This document shows, in pieces, positions 18,888 through 29,326 of a stretch of DNA of 64,000 bases (its first letter is position 1; each line of letters opens with the position of its first letter). The stretch spans positions 248,001 to 312,000 of the forward strand of contig NZ_JH376616.1 of NCBI RefSeq assembly GCF_000233955.1, in the 5' to 3' direction. The position numbers and the translations under genes are program-made. The notes beneath the pieces were generated by a model, which was not told the origin of the DNA, did no database searches, and saw only the letters and a program-made list of their open reading frames with translations. Source of the stretch: Paraprevotella clara YIT 11840 (lineage in GTDB: Bacteria; Bacteroidota; Bacteroidia; Bacteroidales; Bacteroidaceae).

Positions 18888-19541
18888 ATGAAAAATATTC
18901 TTTTCCCTTTTGGCATCATTATTGGTGTCTTCTTCTGTTGGTTTCCGTCTTATTGCGTTGCCGGGATACAGCTTCCTCCGACATGTGTAGATTCAAAAAC
19001 GGATCAAAACGGATTCTTGAATGAATTGTCCACTGAGGATTTTAACAAGAGTACTATCGGGGCCTTAGTGGATGGAGTGTTTGTAAAGAGCCTGATAGGA
19101 GTGAATATGGACTCTTTGCGTACGTTCAATGTTGTGAGTGATGGTCCTTTGACTATAAAAGGGATAAAGACGGAAAATGATTCGATTGTGGTGACGCAAA
19201 AGGATTTTCATAAGAATCCGGTACGGATTAATGGCGTGGACTATACCCGTTTTGCTTGCACTTCGTTTGGAAAGAAAGTGGAACTCCTTTCTTTGGATGA
19301 CATACGAAAGACATATTTTCCTCAGATGGGGAACACGCCTTGCATGTATATGGTCAACAAGTTCTTCCTGATGAATGATTTGTCTTCTTACAAGTTCGAC
19401 AAAGATTTCATCTTGAAAGTGGAACTGTTGAAATCGACGGATTTCGAGGAGTTCAAACATGCTCCGTTGTTCCATATCATTCGGATTTTTACGAAAACCC
19501 GGGAGATTTTGAAACACCATAATGTTATGCGCCTAAGGTAA
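18888..19541 (+). CDS. Secreted paralogue C of unknown function
   Basis: A 217-residue protein, the most diverged of the three. The signal peptide is MKNILFPFGIIIGVFFCWFP followed by SYCVAG. Conserved blocks are VDGVFVKSLIGV, DSIVV, NPVRINGVDYT, CMYMVNKFFLMND, DKDFILKVELLKS and FHIIRIFTKT. The gap before it is 45 bases; seven bases follow before the glycosyltransferase gene. Its place in the operon ties it to the export system. No enzyme motif is visible, so any function is a guess. Confidence 0.65.
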   Translation: MKNILFPFGIIIGVFFCWFPSYCVAGIQLPPTCVDSKTDQNGFLNELSTEDFNKSTIGALVDGVFVKSLIGVNMDSLRTFNVVSDGPLTIKGIKTENDSIVVTQKDFHKNPVRINGVDYTRFACTSFGKKVELLSLDDIRKTYFPQMGNTPCMYMVNKFFLMNDLSSYKFDKDFILKVELLKSTDFEEFKHAPLFHIIRIFTKTREILKHHNVMRLR

Positions 19542-19548
19542 ACCTGAT

Positions 19549-20295
19549 ATGGAAATACAACATAAAATACCTCTTCATGATGTCGCATTCCTACTGATAG
19601 CCAGGTTTGACACTATTGTCAGATTGGAAAATACCGTACATGTAGCCCGCTATTTGAATGACAATTTTGAGACCAATATCCATCTGTGGGAATGCGATTC
19701 ATTTTATAATGGATTCTTAGGAAAATTGTTGCCTTCGAATGTCCACTATGCCTTTAGGGAAGACCACGATCCAATCTTGCACCGTACAAGATACATCAAT
19801 CAGATGGTCCGGTCTGTGGAAGTTCCCTATGTTTCGGTTTGGGATGTGGATGTGGTGGCACAGCCATCCCAAATTGTCAAAGCCGTGGAATTATTGAGGC
19901 AAGGGACGGATTTTGTTTATCCCTATGAGAAATATTTTTTAGACACCTCTGCCGTGTTGCGGAGGGAATACCTGAAGCATGGCGATTTGAAAGTCTTGCA
20001 GGATTATTGGCGTTTTATGACGGAAATGTATCCTCCCAACCCCGTAGGAGGGGCTTTTTTAGCCAATCGGGAATCTTATATCCGCAGCGGTTTGGAAAAT
20101 GAAAACTTCTACGGTTGGGGGATAGAAGACGGGGAACGCTTTGCGCGGTGGAAAAACATGGGATTTACGATAGAAAGGATAGAAGGACCAATTTTCCATT
20201 TGTCGCATCCAAGGGGCATCAACAGTGCCATTCCTCATCCAGTCTTTTCTGTGGCTAAACATAGGGAATATCTTAAATCAATCCGCAAAAAATGA
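19549..20295 (+). CDS. GT7-like (galactosyltransferase-type) glycosyltransferase
   Basis: A 248-residue GT-A enzyme. VSVWDVDVV (about residues 98-106) supplies the DxD metal/nucleotide-sugar site. The C-terminal motif ENFYGWGIEDGERFARW closely matches the GWGxEDxE signature of the GT7 C-terminal domain found in beta-1,4-galactosyltransferases and bacterial chondroitin-type polymerases. It has no signal peptide or membrane helix, so it is cytoplasmic. It overlaps the following LanC-like gene by four bases, so the two are translationally coupled and may act together. The likely acceptor is a protein or glycan of this cluster; sugar and acceptor cannot be deduced. Confidence 0.8.
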   Translation: MEIQHKIPLHDVAFLLIARFDTIVRLENTVHVARYLNDNFETNIHLWECDSFYNGFLGKLLPSNVHYAFREDHDPILHRTRYINQMVRSVEVPYVSVWDVDVVAQPSQIVKAVELLRQGTDFVYPYEKYFLDTSAVLRREYLKHGDLKVLQDYWRFMTEMYPPNPVGGAFLANRESYIRSGLENENFYGWGIEDGERFARWKNMGFTIERIEGPIFHLSHPRGINSAIPHPVFSVAKHREYLKSIRKK

Positions 20296-21353
20296 TAGAA
20301 ACAACAAAAGATCGTTTGCTTTCTCTTATCATGGAGGGGGCGAGACAGAACCGACAAGAGGGATTCGGGCTGTTCAAAGGGGACATGGGAGTATGTTTGG
20401 CTTTGTTTGTCCTGAATCGGGAGAAAAAGGATCCGGTGGTGGAAGACTTTGCCGATAATCTGATAGACCGTATATATGCACGGGCAGCTAAGGAGAAGAA
20501 AGCCTTTTTTGATACCGGGTTTGCCGGTATTGGATGGGGAATCAACTATCTGATGGAGGACCATTATTATGAAGGAGATGTGGATGAAGTCCTAAAGGAC
20601 ATAGACGCTGCCGTATTTAAAGAAATCAATACTGTGTCTGGTATACCTGCCAATGTAAGTAATGGCCTGTTAGGATATTTAATATACAGTGTAGCAAGAT
20701 TAGGGAACCCAGAACATGTCCGGAACACCGTGTTACATGAAATAGATAAGGACTTTTTGCGTGGGCTTATTGTCCGGATTGACAAGATTTCCCCCACCAT
20801 ATTTTCATCAATATGCAAGGATGAATATTTCACGTTGTTATGGCACGTACCTTTGTTGTTAGTGCTATTACGTAGGACTTTGGATTTAGATGTGTTTAAT
20901 GATAAGATCATTAATATGGTCAAAACGTGGTTGTTTTATTTAGAGACGAACCAGCCTTATCTCCATATCAACAAATTGTATTTGGCAGTATCGCTTGCTT
21001 ATTTGAACGAGTATTTATGTTTTCCCGAAATTAAAAGGCGTATAGAAGTATTGATGTTTTCTGTTGACCTGTCCAAGATTGAAGATGAACTCGACATCCG
21101 CATCATGAATATTAATGACGGATGGTTTGGAGCAGTTGCCATTTTAAAAAAAGCTGAAGACTTGTTAGATATGGGTATTCCGCAATATGAATTGCTTCGG
21201 GAGACGAGAATCAATATATTGGAAAAATACGGTGCTTTGTTTGATGATTATATCAATGAGACCAATAGGGAAAAGCCTTTAGACATTAGTTTTGTTCATG
21301 GATTGAGCGGAATAGGTTTCTTGCTATTTCTATGGCCGGAAGCTTTTTCCTGA
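20292..21353 (+). CDS. LanC-like alpha/alpha toroid protein
   Basis: A 353-residue protein with the glycine-rich repeat pattern of LanC and LanC-like proteins: FKGDMGVCLALF (28-39), DTGFAGIGWGINYL (74-87), SNGLLGYLIY (123-132), NDGWFGAVAIL (275-285) and FVHGLSGIGFLLFL (334-347). In true lanthionine cyclases the last motif is CHG and, with another Cys, binds zinc; here Val precedes His336 and no clear Cys pair is visible, so classical thioether cyclisation is unlikely. No LanB or LanM dehydratase was found in the window. A second LanC-like segment lies within the giant glycosyltransferase at 7708. It may be a scaffold or a non-zinc enzyme acting on the exported protein. Confidence 0.75.
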   Translation: MIETTKDRLLSLIMEGARQNRQEGFGLFKGDMGVCLALFVLNREKKDPVVEDFADNLIDRIYARAAKEKKAFFDTGFAGIGWGINYLMEDHYYEGDVDEVLKDIDAAVFKEINTVSGIPANVSNGLLGYLIYSVARLGNPEHVRNTVLHEIDKDFLRGLIVRIDKISPTIFSSICKDEYFTLLWHVPLLLVLLRRTLDLDVFNDKIINMVKTWLFYLETNQPYLHINKLYLAVSLAYLNEYLCFPEIKRRIEVLMFSVDLSKIEDELDIRIMNINDGWFGAVAILKKAEDLLDMGIPQYELLRETRINILEKYGALFDDYINETNREKPLDISFVHGLSGIGFLLFLWPEAFS

Positions 21354-21653
21354 CTTCGTCAATGCGTACCCCAAAATTCGGGGGTGTAAAATAAACTGTG
21401 TCATGCGTTATTCTTGTTCAAGCTCATCGGTCGGGGGACGGCCTGCGCCAAGGGGCGGGACCACCCGTCCCGACGAGCGTAAAGTTACAACAATTTAAAC
21501 CTGCCTCCAAACTTTATCGCCAGTTGTCCTCCACGACCGCCCAATAGACCAGTCCAATTTGTCCACGACGAGCAAGCCGCAATTTCCTGACAACATATAG
21601 AACCATAGGAATACTTCATTGCATGAAGAACCTTACTATTTTTAGAAAAACTT
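21354..21653. mobile_element. Possible insertion-element remnant
   Basis: About 300 bases without an intact gene and richer in GC than the lanC-like gene. On the minus strand two short peptide-like ends are seen: KLRLARRGQIGLVYWAVVED ending NWR-stop near 21525, and LGAGRPPTDELEQE-stop near 21414. The latter is followed by GACACAGTTTATTTTACACC (21404-21385), which reads like an insertion-sequence end. CTCATCGGTCGGGGGACGG (21423-21441) can fold with CCGTCCCGACGAG. I read this as a decayed transposase end at the border of the accessory cluster; the family is not certain. Confidence 0.35.
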
Positions 21654-21683
21654 AATGCACCCTAATCTTTTTTTGGCACGTGT

Positions 21684-21718
21684 TTTGTATGGTAATTCCA
21701 ATAATATAGTTAATTTTG
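21684..21718 (+). promoter_or_regulatory. Promoter of clpC
   Basis: TTTG (21684-21687) and TAATTTTG (21711-21718) with a 23-base spacer. It lies inside the longest reading frame and before the ATG at 21754, which decides the start of clpC. Confidence 0.6.
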
Positions 21719-21753
21719 CCAGTAGAGTCATTAATCAGAGGAATTTGCAGAGC

Positions 21754-24306
<2,553 letters not shown>

Positions 24307-24321
24307 CAATAAATATATGTT

Positions 24322-24359
24322 AAAGTGCCGGACGATGTTTTCGTCTGGCACTTTTTTTG
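24322..24359 (+). terminator. Terminator after clpC
   Basis: AGTGCCGGACGA (24324-24335) pairs with TCGTCTGGCACT (24341-24352) around a five-base loop, followed by a run of T. Confidence 0.85.
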
Positions 24360-24427
24360 TTTCTTCATCAGTGGCTTTCAAAAAGCCGAACAGAAGATAA
24401 ATTCATACAATAAAAGCAATAAATATC

Positions 24428-26482
24428 ATGCAAAAAGGAAACATTGGGGTAACGACCGAGAACATATTCCCCGTCATCAAAAAGTTCTTGTACAGCGATC
24501 ATGAAATCTTTATCCGTGAAATCGTGTCGAACGCCGTAGACGCCACGCAGAAGTTGAAAACATTGGCCAACAAAGGAGACTTCAAGGGCGAAACGGGCGA
24601 ACTGAAAGTCTGTGTCAAAGTGGACAAGGACAACGGTACCATCACGGTGAGCGACCGGGGACTGGGTATGACAGAAGAAGAAATAGACAAGTATATCAAC
24701 CAAATCGCGTTCTCCGGCGCCAATGACTTCTTGGATAAATATAAAGACGATGCCAACGCCATCATCGGACACTTCGGCTTGGGCTTCTACTCTTCGTTCA
24801 TGGTGAGCAAGAAAGTGGAAATCGTGACCAAAAGTTACCAAGAAGGGGCAAAGGCCGTAAAATGGAGCTGTGACGGAAGTCCTTCCTATGAAATAGAAGA
24901 AACAGAAAAAGCCGACCGCGGAACGGACATCATCATGTACATCGATGACGATTGCAAAGAGTTCTTGGAAAAGAACAAGATTGAGGAGTTGCTTCGCAAG
25001 TACTGCCGTTTCTTGCCCGTACCTGTAGCCTTCGGCAAAAAAACGGAATGGAAAGACGGCAAGCAGGTGGACACGGAAGAGGACAACGTCATCAACAACG
25101 TCACCCCGATATGGACCAAGAAACCGTCGGATCTGAAAGACGAGGACTACAAGGAGTTCTATCGCGAACTGTACCCGATGAGCGACGAGCCTCTGTTCTG
25201 GATTCATCTGAACGTGGACTATCCGTTCAACCTGACGGGCGTGCTCTATTTCCCCAAAATCAAGAACAACATCGAACTGCAACGTAACAAGATTCAGTTG
25301 TACTGCAACCAGGTGTACGTAACTGACAGCGTGGAAGGCATCGTGCCTGACTTCCTTACTTTGCTCCACGGAGTCATCGACTCACCGGACATCCCGTTGA
25401 ACGTCAGCCGCAGCTACCTGCAAAGCGACAGCAACGTGAAGAAGATTTCCAGCTACATCACGAAGAAAGTGAGCGACCGCCTGCAAAGCCTGTTCAAGAA
25501 CGACCGCAAGGAATTCGAGCAGAAATGGGACGACATCAAGATCTTCATCAACTACGGTATGCTGACACAGGACGACTTCTACGACAAGGCCAAGAACTTC
25601 GCCCTCTTTAAGGATTGTGACGGTAAATACTTCACATTCGAAGAATACCAGCAACTCATCAAGGACAATCAGACGGACAAGGACGGTAATCTGATTTACC
25701 TGTATGCCCAGAACAAGGAAGCCCAGTACAGCTACATCGAAGCAGCCAAGAACAAAGGCTATAGCGTATTGCTGCTCGACGGGCAACTGGACACTCCCAT
25801 CGTCTCCATGTTGGAACGCAAGTTTGAAAAGAGCCGTTTCACCCGCGTGGATGCCGACATCATCGACCGACTTATCGTGAAAGAGGATGCCAACAAGTCT
25901 GAATTGGATGCTGAAAAGAGTGCCAACCTTTCGGCCATCTTCAATTTCCAGATGCCGAAGTTGGACAAAACGGAATTCCACGTAGAGGCACAGGGTATGG
26001 GAGAAAACGGTATGCCGGTCATGATTACCCAAAGCGAATACATGCGTCGTATGAAAGACATGGCGCATATTCAGCCGGGCATGTCCTTCTACGGTGAAAT
26101 GCCGGACATGTACACCTTGGTGTTAAATACGGACCACCGTCTGATTAAGGAGGTATTGGCAGACAGCGAAACTCACACTGCGGAGCAACTAAAACCCATC
26201 GAAGCCGAACTCAAAGGGTTGCATGCCCGCGAGGCTGTACTCCATCAGCAGCAGGAGGGCAAAAAGCCCGAAGAGATCGACCAGGCACAAAAGGATGAAT
26301 TGGACAAATGCCATCAGGACATCAGTGCGGAAGAACAAAAGAAAAACGACGTACTGGCCGGTTATGGCAAGGACAACAAGAAGGTGCATCAGCTTATCGA
26401 CTTGGCATTGCTGCAAAACGGTATGCTGACTGGCGAAGCCTTAAGCAACTTCGTAAAACGCAGCATCGACTTGATTCAATAA
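24428..26482 (+). CDS. htpG: Molecular chaperone HtpG (Hsp90)
   Basis: A 684-residue cytoplasmic Hsp90. The N-terminal ATPase carries the GHKL motifs: EIVSNAVDA (adenine/Mg site), DRGLGMT (DxGxG) and IGHFGLGFYSSF. The middle domain has the catalytic-loop arginine region LNVSRSYLQSD. A lysine- and glutamate-rich helical C-terminal dimerisation domain ends the protein. The start MQKGNIGVTTE is the usual one. It stands alone between two terminators, downstream of clpC, so both are stress proteins but probably separate units. No heat-shock element was recognised. Confidence 0.97.
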   Translation: MQKGNIGVTTENIFPVIKKFLYSDHEIFIREIVSNAVDATQKLKTLANKGDFKGETGELKVCVKVDKDNGTITVSDRGLGMTEEEIDKYINQIAFSGANDFLDKYKDDANAIIGHFGLGFYSSFMVSKKVEIVTKSYQEGAKAVKWSCDGSPSYEIEETEKADRGTDIIMYIDDDCKEFLEKNKIEELLRKYCRFLPVPVAFGKKTEWKDGKQVDTEEDNVINNVTPIWTKKPSDLKDEDYKEFYRELYPMSDEPLFWIHLNVDYPFNLTGVLYFPKIKNNIELQRNKIQLYCNQVYVTDSVEGIVPDFLTLLHGVIDSPDIPLNVSRSYLQSDSNVKKISSYITKKVSDRLQSLFKNDRKEFEQKWDDIKIFINYGMLTQDDFYDKAKNFALFKDCDGKYFTFEEYQQLIKDNQTDKDGNLIYLYAQNKEAQYSYIEAAKNKGYSVLLLDGQLDTPIVSMLERKFEKSRFTRVDADIIDRLIVKEDANKSELDAEKSANLSAIFNFQMPKLDKTEFHVEAQGMGENGMPVMITQSEYMRRMKDMAHIQPGMSFYGEMPDMYTLVLNTDHRLIKEVLADSETHTAEQLKPIEAELKGLHAREAVLHQQQEGKKPEEIDQAQKDELDKCHQDISAEEQKKNDVLAGYGKDNKKVHQLIDLALLQNGMLTGEALSNFVKRSIDLIQ

Positions 26483-26514
26483 CCTAACATGCTTGCTACG
26501 GCAAGAATAAGCAA

Positions 26515-26558
26515 GATAAAATCGCTATCCCCCGAAAAGGATAGCGATTTTATCATAA
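26515..26558 (+). terminator. Terminator after htpG
   Basis: A perfect 16-base inverted repeat, GATAAAATCGCTATCC (26515-26530) with GGATAGCGATTTTATC (26539-26554). Confidence 0.85.
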
Positions 26559-26573
26559 AAAACACCTTCAATA

Positions 26574-26605
26574 TTTGGAGATTTAAATAAAAAGCCATAC
26601 CTTTG
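26574..26605 (+). promoter_or_regulatory. Promoter of tRNA-Arg
   Basis: TTTG (26574-26577), 20 bases, TACCTTTG (26598-26605): an exact Bacteroidetes promoter. It predicts a start of transcription near 26612, 16 bases before the tRNA. Confidence 0.85.
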
Positions 26606-26627
26606 CACACGAAATCAAAACAAAAAC

Positions 26628-26701
26628 GGCTCCGTAGCTCAACTGAATAGAGCATCTGACTACGGATCAGAAGGTTACAGGTTTGAATCCTGTCGGAGTC
26701 A
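26628..26701 (+). tRNA. tRNA-Arg (ACG)
   Basis: A 74-base cloverleaf. The acceptor strands are GGCTCCG and CGGAGTC (one G-U pair), the anticodon loop CTACGGA carries ACG, and the T arm is ACAGG-TTTGAAT-CCTGT. The discriminator is A; CCA is not encoded. It has its own promoter and terminator. Confidence 0.95.
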
Positions 26702-26702
26702 C

Positions 26703-26743
26703 AAAAACGGTTTGCAAACTCAATGAATTTGCAAACCGTTTTT
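26703..26743 (+). terminator. Terminator after tRNA-Arg
   Basis: AAAAACGGTTTGCAAA pairs with TTTGCAAACCGTTTTT around a nine-base loop. It can also serve the convergent histidine-kinase gene, whose stop is at 26772. Confidence 0.85.
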
Positions 26744-26771
26744 CTTATCCTCTACTCAATACAATTTCCCC

Positions 26772-28550
26772 TTAGAGTTTCTTTTTCTTCAATGTGAAAA
26801 GGAACTCCAAACCATGCCCGCCGCCCGAAGGCTTTGCATTGATATTCCCCCCATGGAAAAGCACGGCATTCTTTACGATGGCCAACCCAAGGCCCGTACC
26901 TCCTAATTTCCGGCTACGCCCCTTGTCTACACGGTAGAAACGTTCGAAGATGCGCCCCAAATGTTCGGAGGGCACTCCTACTCCATTGTCGCTCACACTG
27001 AAATAATAACCGTCCTCGTCTTCCGAATAACACACGATGTTCACATGCGTACCGTTTCCGGCGTATGCAATGGCATTATCCATCAAATTACGGAAAATGG
27101 AGTACAACAAAGAAGAATTCCCTTGAAGCACCAACTTGTCCGGAACATTTATCCCCACAGTCATTTGCTTCTCCTCCAGTTTCAAGGCCAGTTCCGCCAC
27201 GATATTATGAATCATGGAAGACAAATCCACATCCGTCACCTCTATCATCTGACCGGCCTCCGTCATACGGGTCAGAGTAGATATGTCCTGCAACAGGTTC
27301 GTCAGTCGGTTGCTTTGCGCAAAGCTACGCTCCAAAAACTTCTTAAGCATATCCGACGAAAGTCCCGGATTATTCAGAATCGTTTCCAGATAACCTTGGA
27401 TACTGCTCACGGGAGTCTTCAACTCATGAGCAATATTTTGTGTAATCTGCTGCTTCATGCGGGCTTGTTCCTCTTGTTTCGTAATGTCAGAAATGGAAAT
27501 CTCAAAGCTGTTATCCACAAAAAGAGCCACAGACAAGTTGAACACATAACCGTTTTTGTCCACGACCAACAACTTCTGCCTAAGGTCTCCCTGCGTAAAA
27601 CTCTTGCGAGACATCGTTATAAAATCAAACAGCGGCTGCAATTCCTTCACTTGAAAGACTTCTTCTATGCCTCCGATATTCTTATCGGATATCAGATTCA
27701 CATACTGCATGAAAAGCCCGTTAGCCAGAACCACATCCTTGCCTGGATTGAAAATGGCCAGTCCTTCATTGGAAATCTGCAAATGTGTGATAAGCTTCTC
27801 ACGCTCGCGGAAAAGGTCGTCCTTCGCCTTGCGTAACCGTGTATAAATATCGACGATATGCCGTGAAATCTGCCCCAAATCGGTATTTCCCAATCCCTTC
27901 AAGTCATTCGTATCCACAGCCTCGTCCTGATCGGCACGACGTGCAAAAAGGCGAAGCTGAGTAATCATAGCCCCTAAACGAGCCGTCAAGTTATAAAAGA
28001 CGAGGAACAAAATGGCAGATAACAAAAATGAAAACCATAAATACCCTTTGTCGGCATTCAACATGGCAATCAAATCCGTATCGTAAGGCAATGCGCTACG
28101 TACGAACAACTCTTTCTCCGGAAAATAATTCGCCGAATAAAAGAATTCCTCTCCAAGGGTCTCTGAGGTTCTTTTGATGGAATATCCGCTCCCTGCGGCC
28201 AAAGCCTCACGTATTTCCTCACGGTCCAGGTGATTATCCTTCACATGTTCGGAGGAAATATCATTATCGAAAATCACTTTTCCGTGACGGTCCACGAGCG
28301 TGACACGCAGTTTCTGAAGATGGTGCCGTATACGATAGCGCGCCACATAATTTTTCACTGAAAAGGCCGTATCAGCCATGTGATCATACAAATCCACGTT
28401 GAACATGGTCAGCGTAGAATTCAACAACTCCACCTTATGCGTCTTCTCGCGGTGATACTGATAATACAAGAAACTTGCTACGAAAACACAATAAATAGCG
28501 ATAACGGAAAAAAACAGATATTGGCTGAATGACAATGACTTCCTTTTCAT
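26772..28550 (-). CDS. Two-component sensor histidine kinase
   Basis: A 592-residue membrane kinase. Two membrane helices at about 10-31 and 170-189 bracket a periplasmic sensor of about 140 residues. A linker, a PAS-like domain (about 255-355), the HisKA helix with the phosphorylated His375 (NIAHELKTP) and a full HATPase domain follow (NLMDNAIAYA, DNGVGV, GTGLGLAI). The family layout recalls PhoR and Bacteroides RprX. It starts one base after the response-regulator stop, so both are made from one transcript. The upstream neighbour is a phosphate transporter, which makes phosphate sensing a reasonable but unproven guess. Confidence 0.92.
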   Translation of the reverse strand: MKRKSLSFSQYLFFSVIAIYCVFVASFLYYQYHREKTHKVELLNSTLTMFNVDLYDHMADTAFSVKNYVARYRIRHHLQKLRVTLVDRHGKVIFDNDISSEHVKDNHLDREEIREALAAGSGYSIKRTSETLGEEFFYSANYFPEKELFVRSALPYDTDLIAMLNADKGYLWFSFLLSAILFLVFYNLTARLGAMITQLRLFARRADQDEAVDTNDLKGLGNTDLGQISRHIVDIYTRLRKAKDDLFREREKLITHLQISNEGLAIFNPGKDVVLANGLFMQYVNLISDKNIGGIEEVFQVKELQPLFDFITMSRKSFTQGDLRQKLLVVDKNGYVFNLSVALFVDNSFEISISDITKQEEQARMKQQITQNIAHELKTPVSSIQGYLETILNNPGLSSDMLKKFLERSFAQSNRLTNLLQDISTLTRMTEAGQMIEVTDVDLSSMIHNIVAELALKLEEKQMTVGINVPDKLVLQGNSSLLYSIFRNLMDNAIAYAGNGTHVNIVCYSEDEDGYYFSVSDNGVGVPSEHLGRIFERFYRVDKGRSRKLGGTGLGLAIVKNAVLFHGGNINAKPSGGGHGLEFLFTLKKKKL

Positions 28551-28551
28551 C

Positions 28552-29250
28552 TCAATCTTTCACAGAGGTATCGAAACAATATCCGTAACCCAAACGGGTG
28601 ACGACAAACTTTCCGTATCCGTCGAGTTTTTTACGCAAACGGGTTATGTTCACATCTACCGTCCGGTCCAGCACCTCGGCATCGTTGTTCCATATCCTAC
28701 GCAGTATCTCAGCCCGCGAAAACACACGGCCCTCATTTTCCAACAGTAAGCGCAAAATCTCAAATTCGGTCTTAGTCAACTGCAACGCCTCGCCGCACAG
28801 CACGGCCTCTTTTTTGTTAAGATCCAATTTCAACTCCTTAAAACCGATATAAGCAGCCGGTACCGCCTGTTGCGGCGCCGTACGACGAAGCACAGCCTTG
28901 ATTCTCATCTGCACTTCGCGCAGGGAAAAGGGCTTGGAAATATAGTCGTCCGCCCCCAAAGTGAATCCGGTGACGGCATCGTTCTCCGTATCACGCGCCG
29001 TAAGAAAGATAATAGGTATATCACGAGTCTCCCGCACTTGCTTGAGCATCTTAGCCATCTTAAAACCAGAGATTTCTCCCATCATGACGTCCAACAACAG
29101 AAGGTGGAACTTGGTCAGATCCATCTTAAGTGCTTCTTCGGCTGAATTGGCCGTTTCTACTTCGTACCCTTCATTCTCCAGATTGAACTTCAGGATGTCG
29201 CACAAATCTTCTTCATCGTCCACCACGAGAATCCTGTAATTTGTATTCAT
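28552..29250 (-). CDS. OmpR-family response regulator
   Basis: A 232-residue regulator. The receiver domain has the acidic pair in VVDDEED and the phosphorylation site Asp54 (LLLDVMM), with TARD and the conserved Lys in DDYISKPFSL. The C-terminal winged helix (LTKTEFEILRLL... DRTVDVNITRLRKKL) binds DNA. It is the partner of the kinase that follows. A -7 box on the minus strand, TAATTTTG (29293-29286), lies 36 bases upstream, so the pair can be transcribed apart from the PiT gene. Confidence 0.93.
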   Translation of the reverse strand: MNTNYRILVVDDEEDLCDILKFNLENEGYEVETANSAEEALKMDLTKFHLLLLDVMMGEISGFKMAKMLKQVRETRDIPIIFLTARDTENDAVTGFTLGADDYISKPFSLREVQMRIKAVLRRTAPQQAVPAAYIGFKELKLDLNKKEAVLCGEALQLTKTEFEILRLLLENEGRVFSRAEILRRIWNNDAEVLDRTVDVNITRLRKKLDGYGKFVVTRLGYGYCFDTSVKD

Positions 29251-29326
29251 CAGACTTACCGCTTTAAATTATTATTTTCCGACTGCAAAATTACAAGTTA
29301 GTTGTTGCACGAATATGAAACCTGTG

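Noticed and set aside
20292-21353. A classical class I or II lanthipeptide locus
   Set aside because: No dehydratase (LanB/LanM) and no Ser/Thr/Cys-rich small core peptide; the LanC-like proteins lack visible zinc ligands.
21655-21753. N-terminal extension of clpC
   Set aside because: The promoter lies inside it and ClpC proteins normally start at the MNNQF position (21754).
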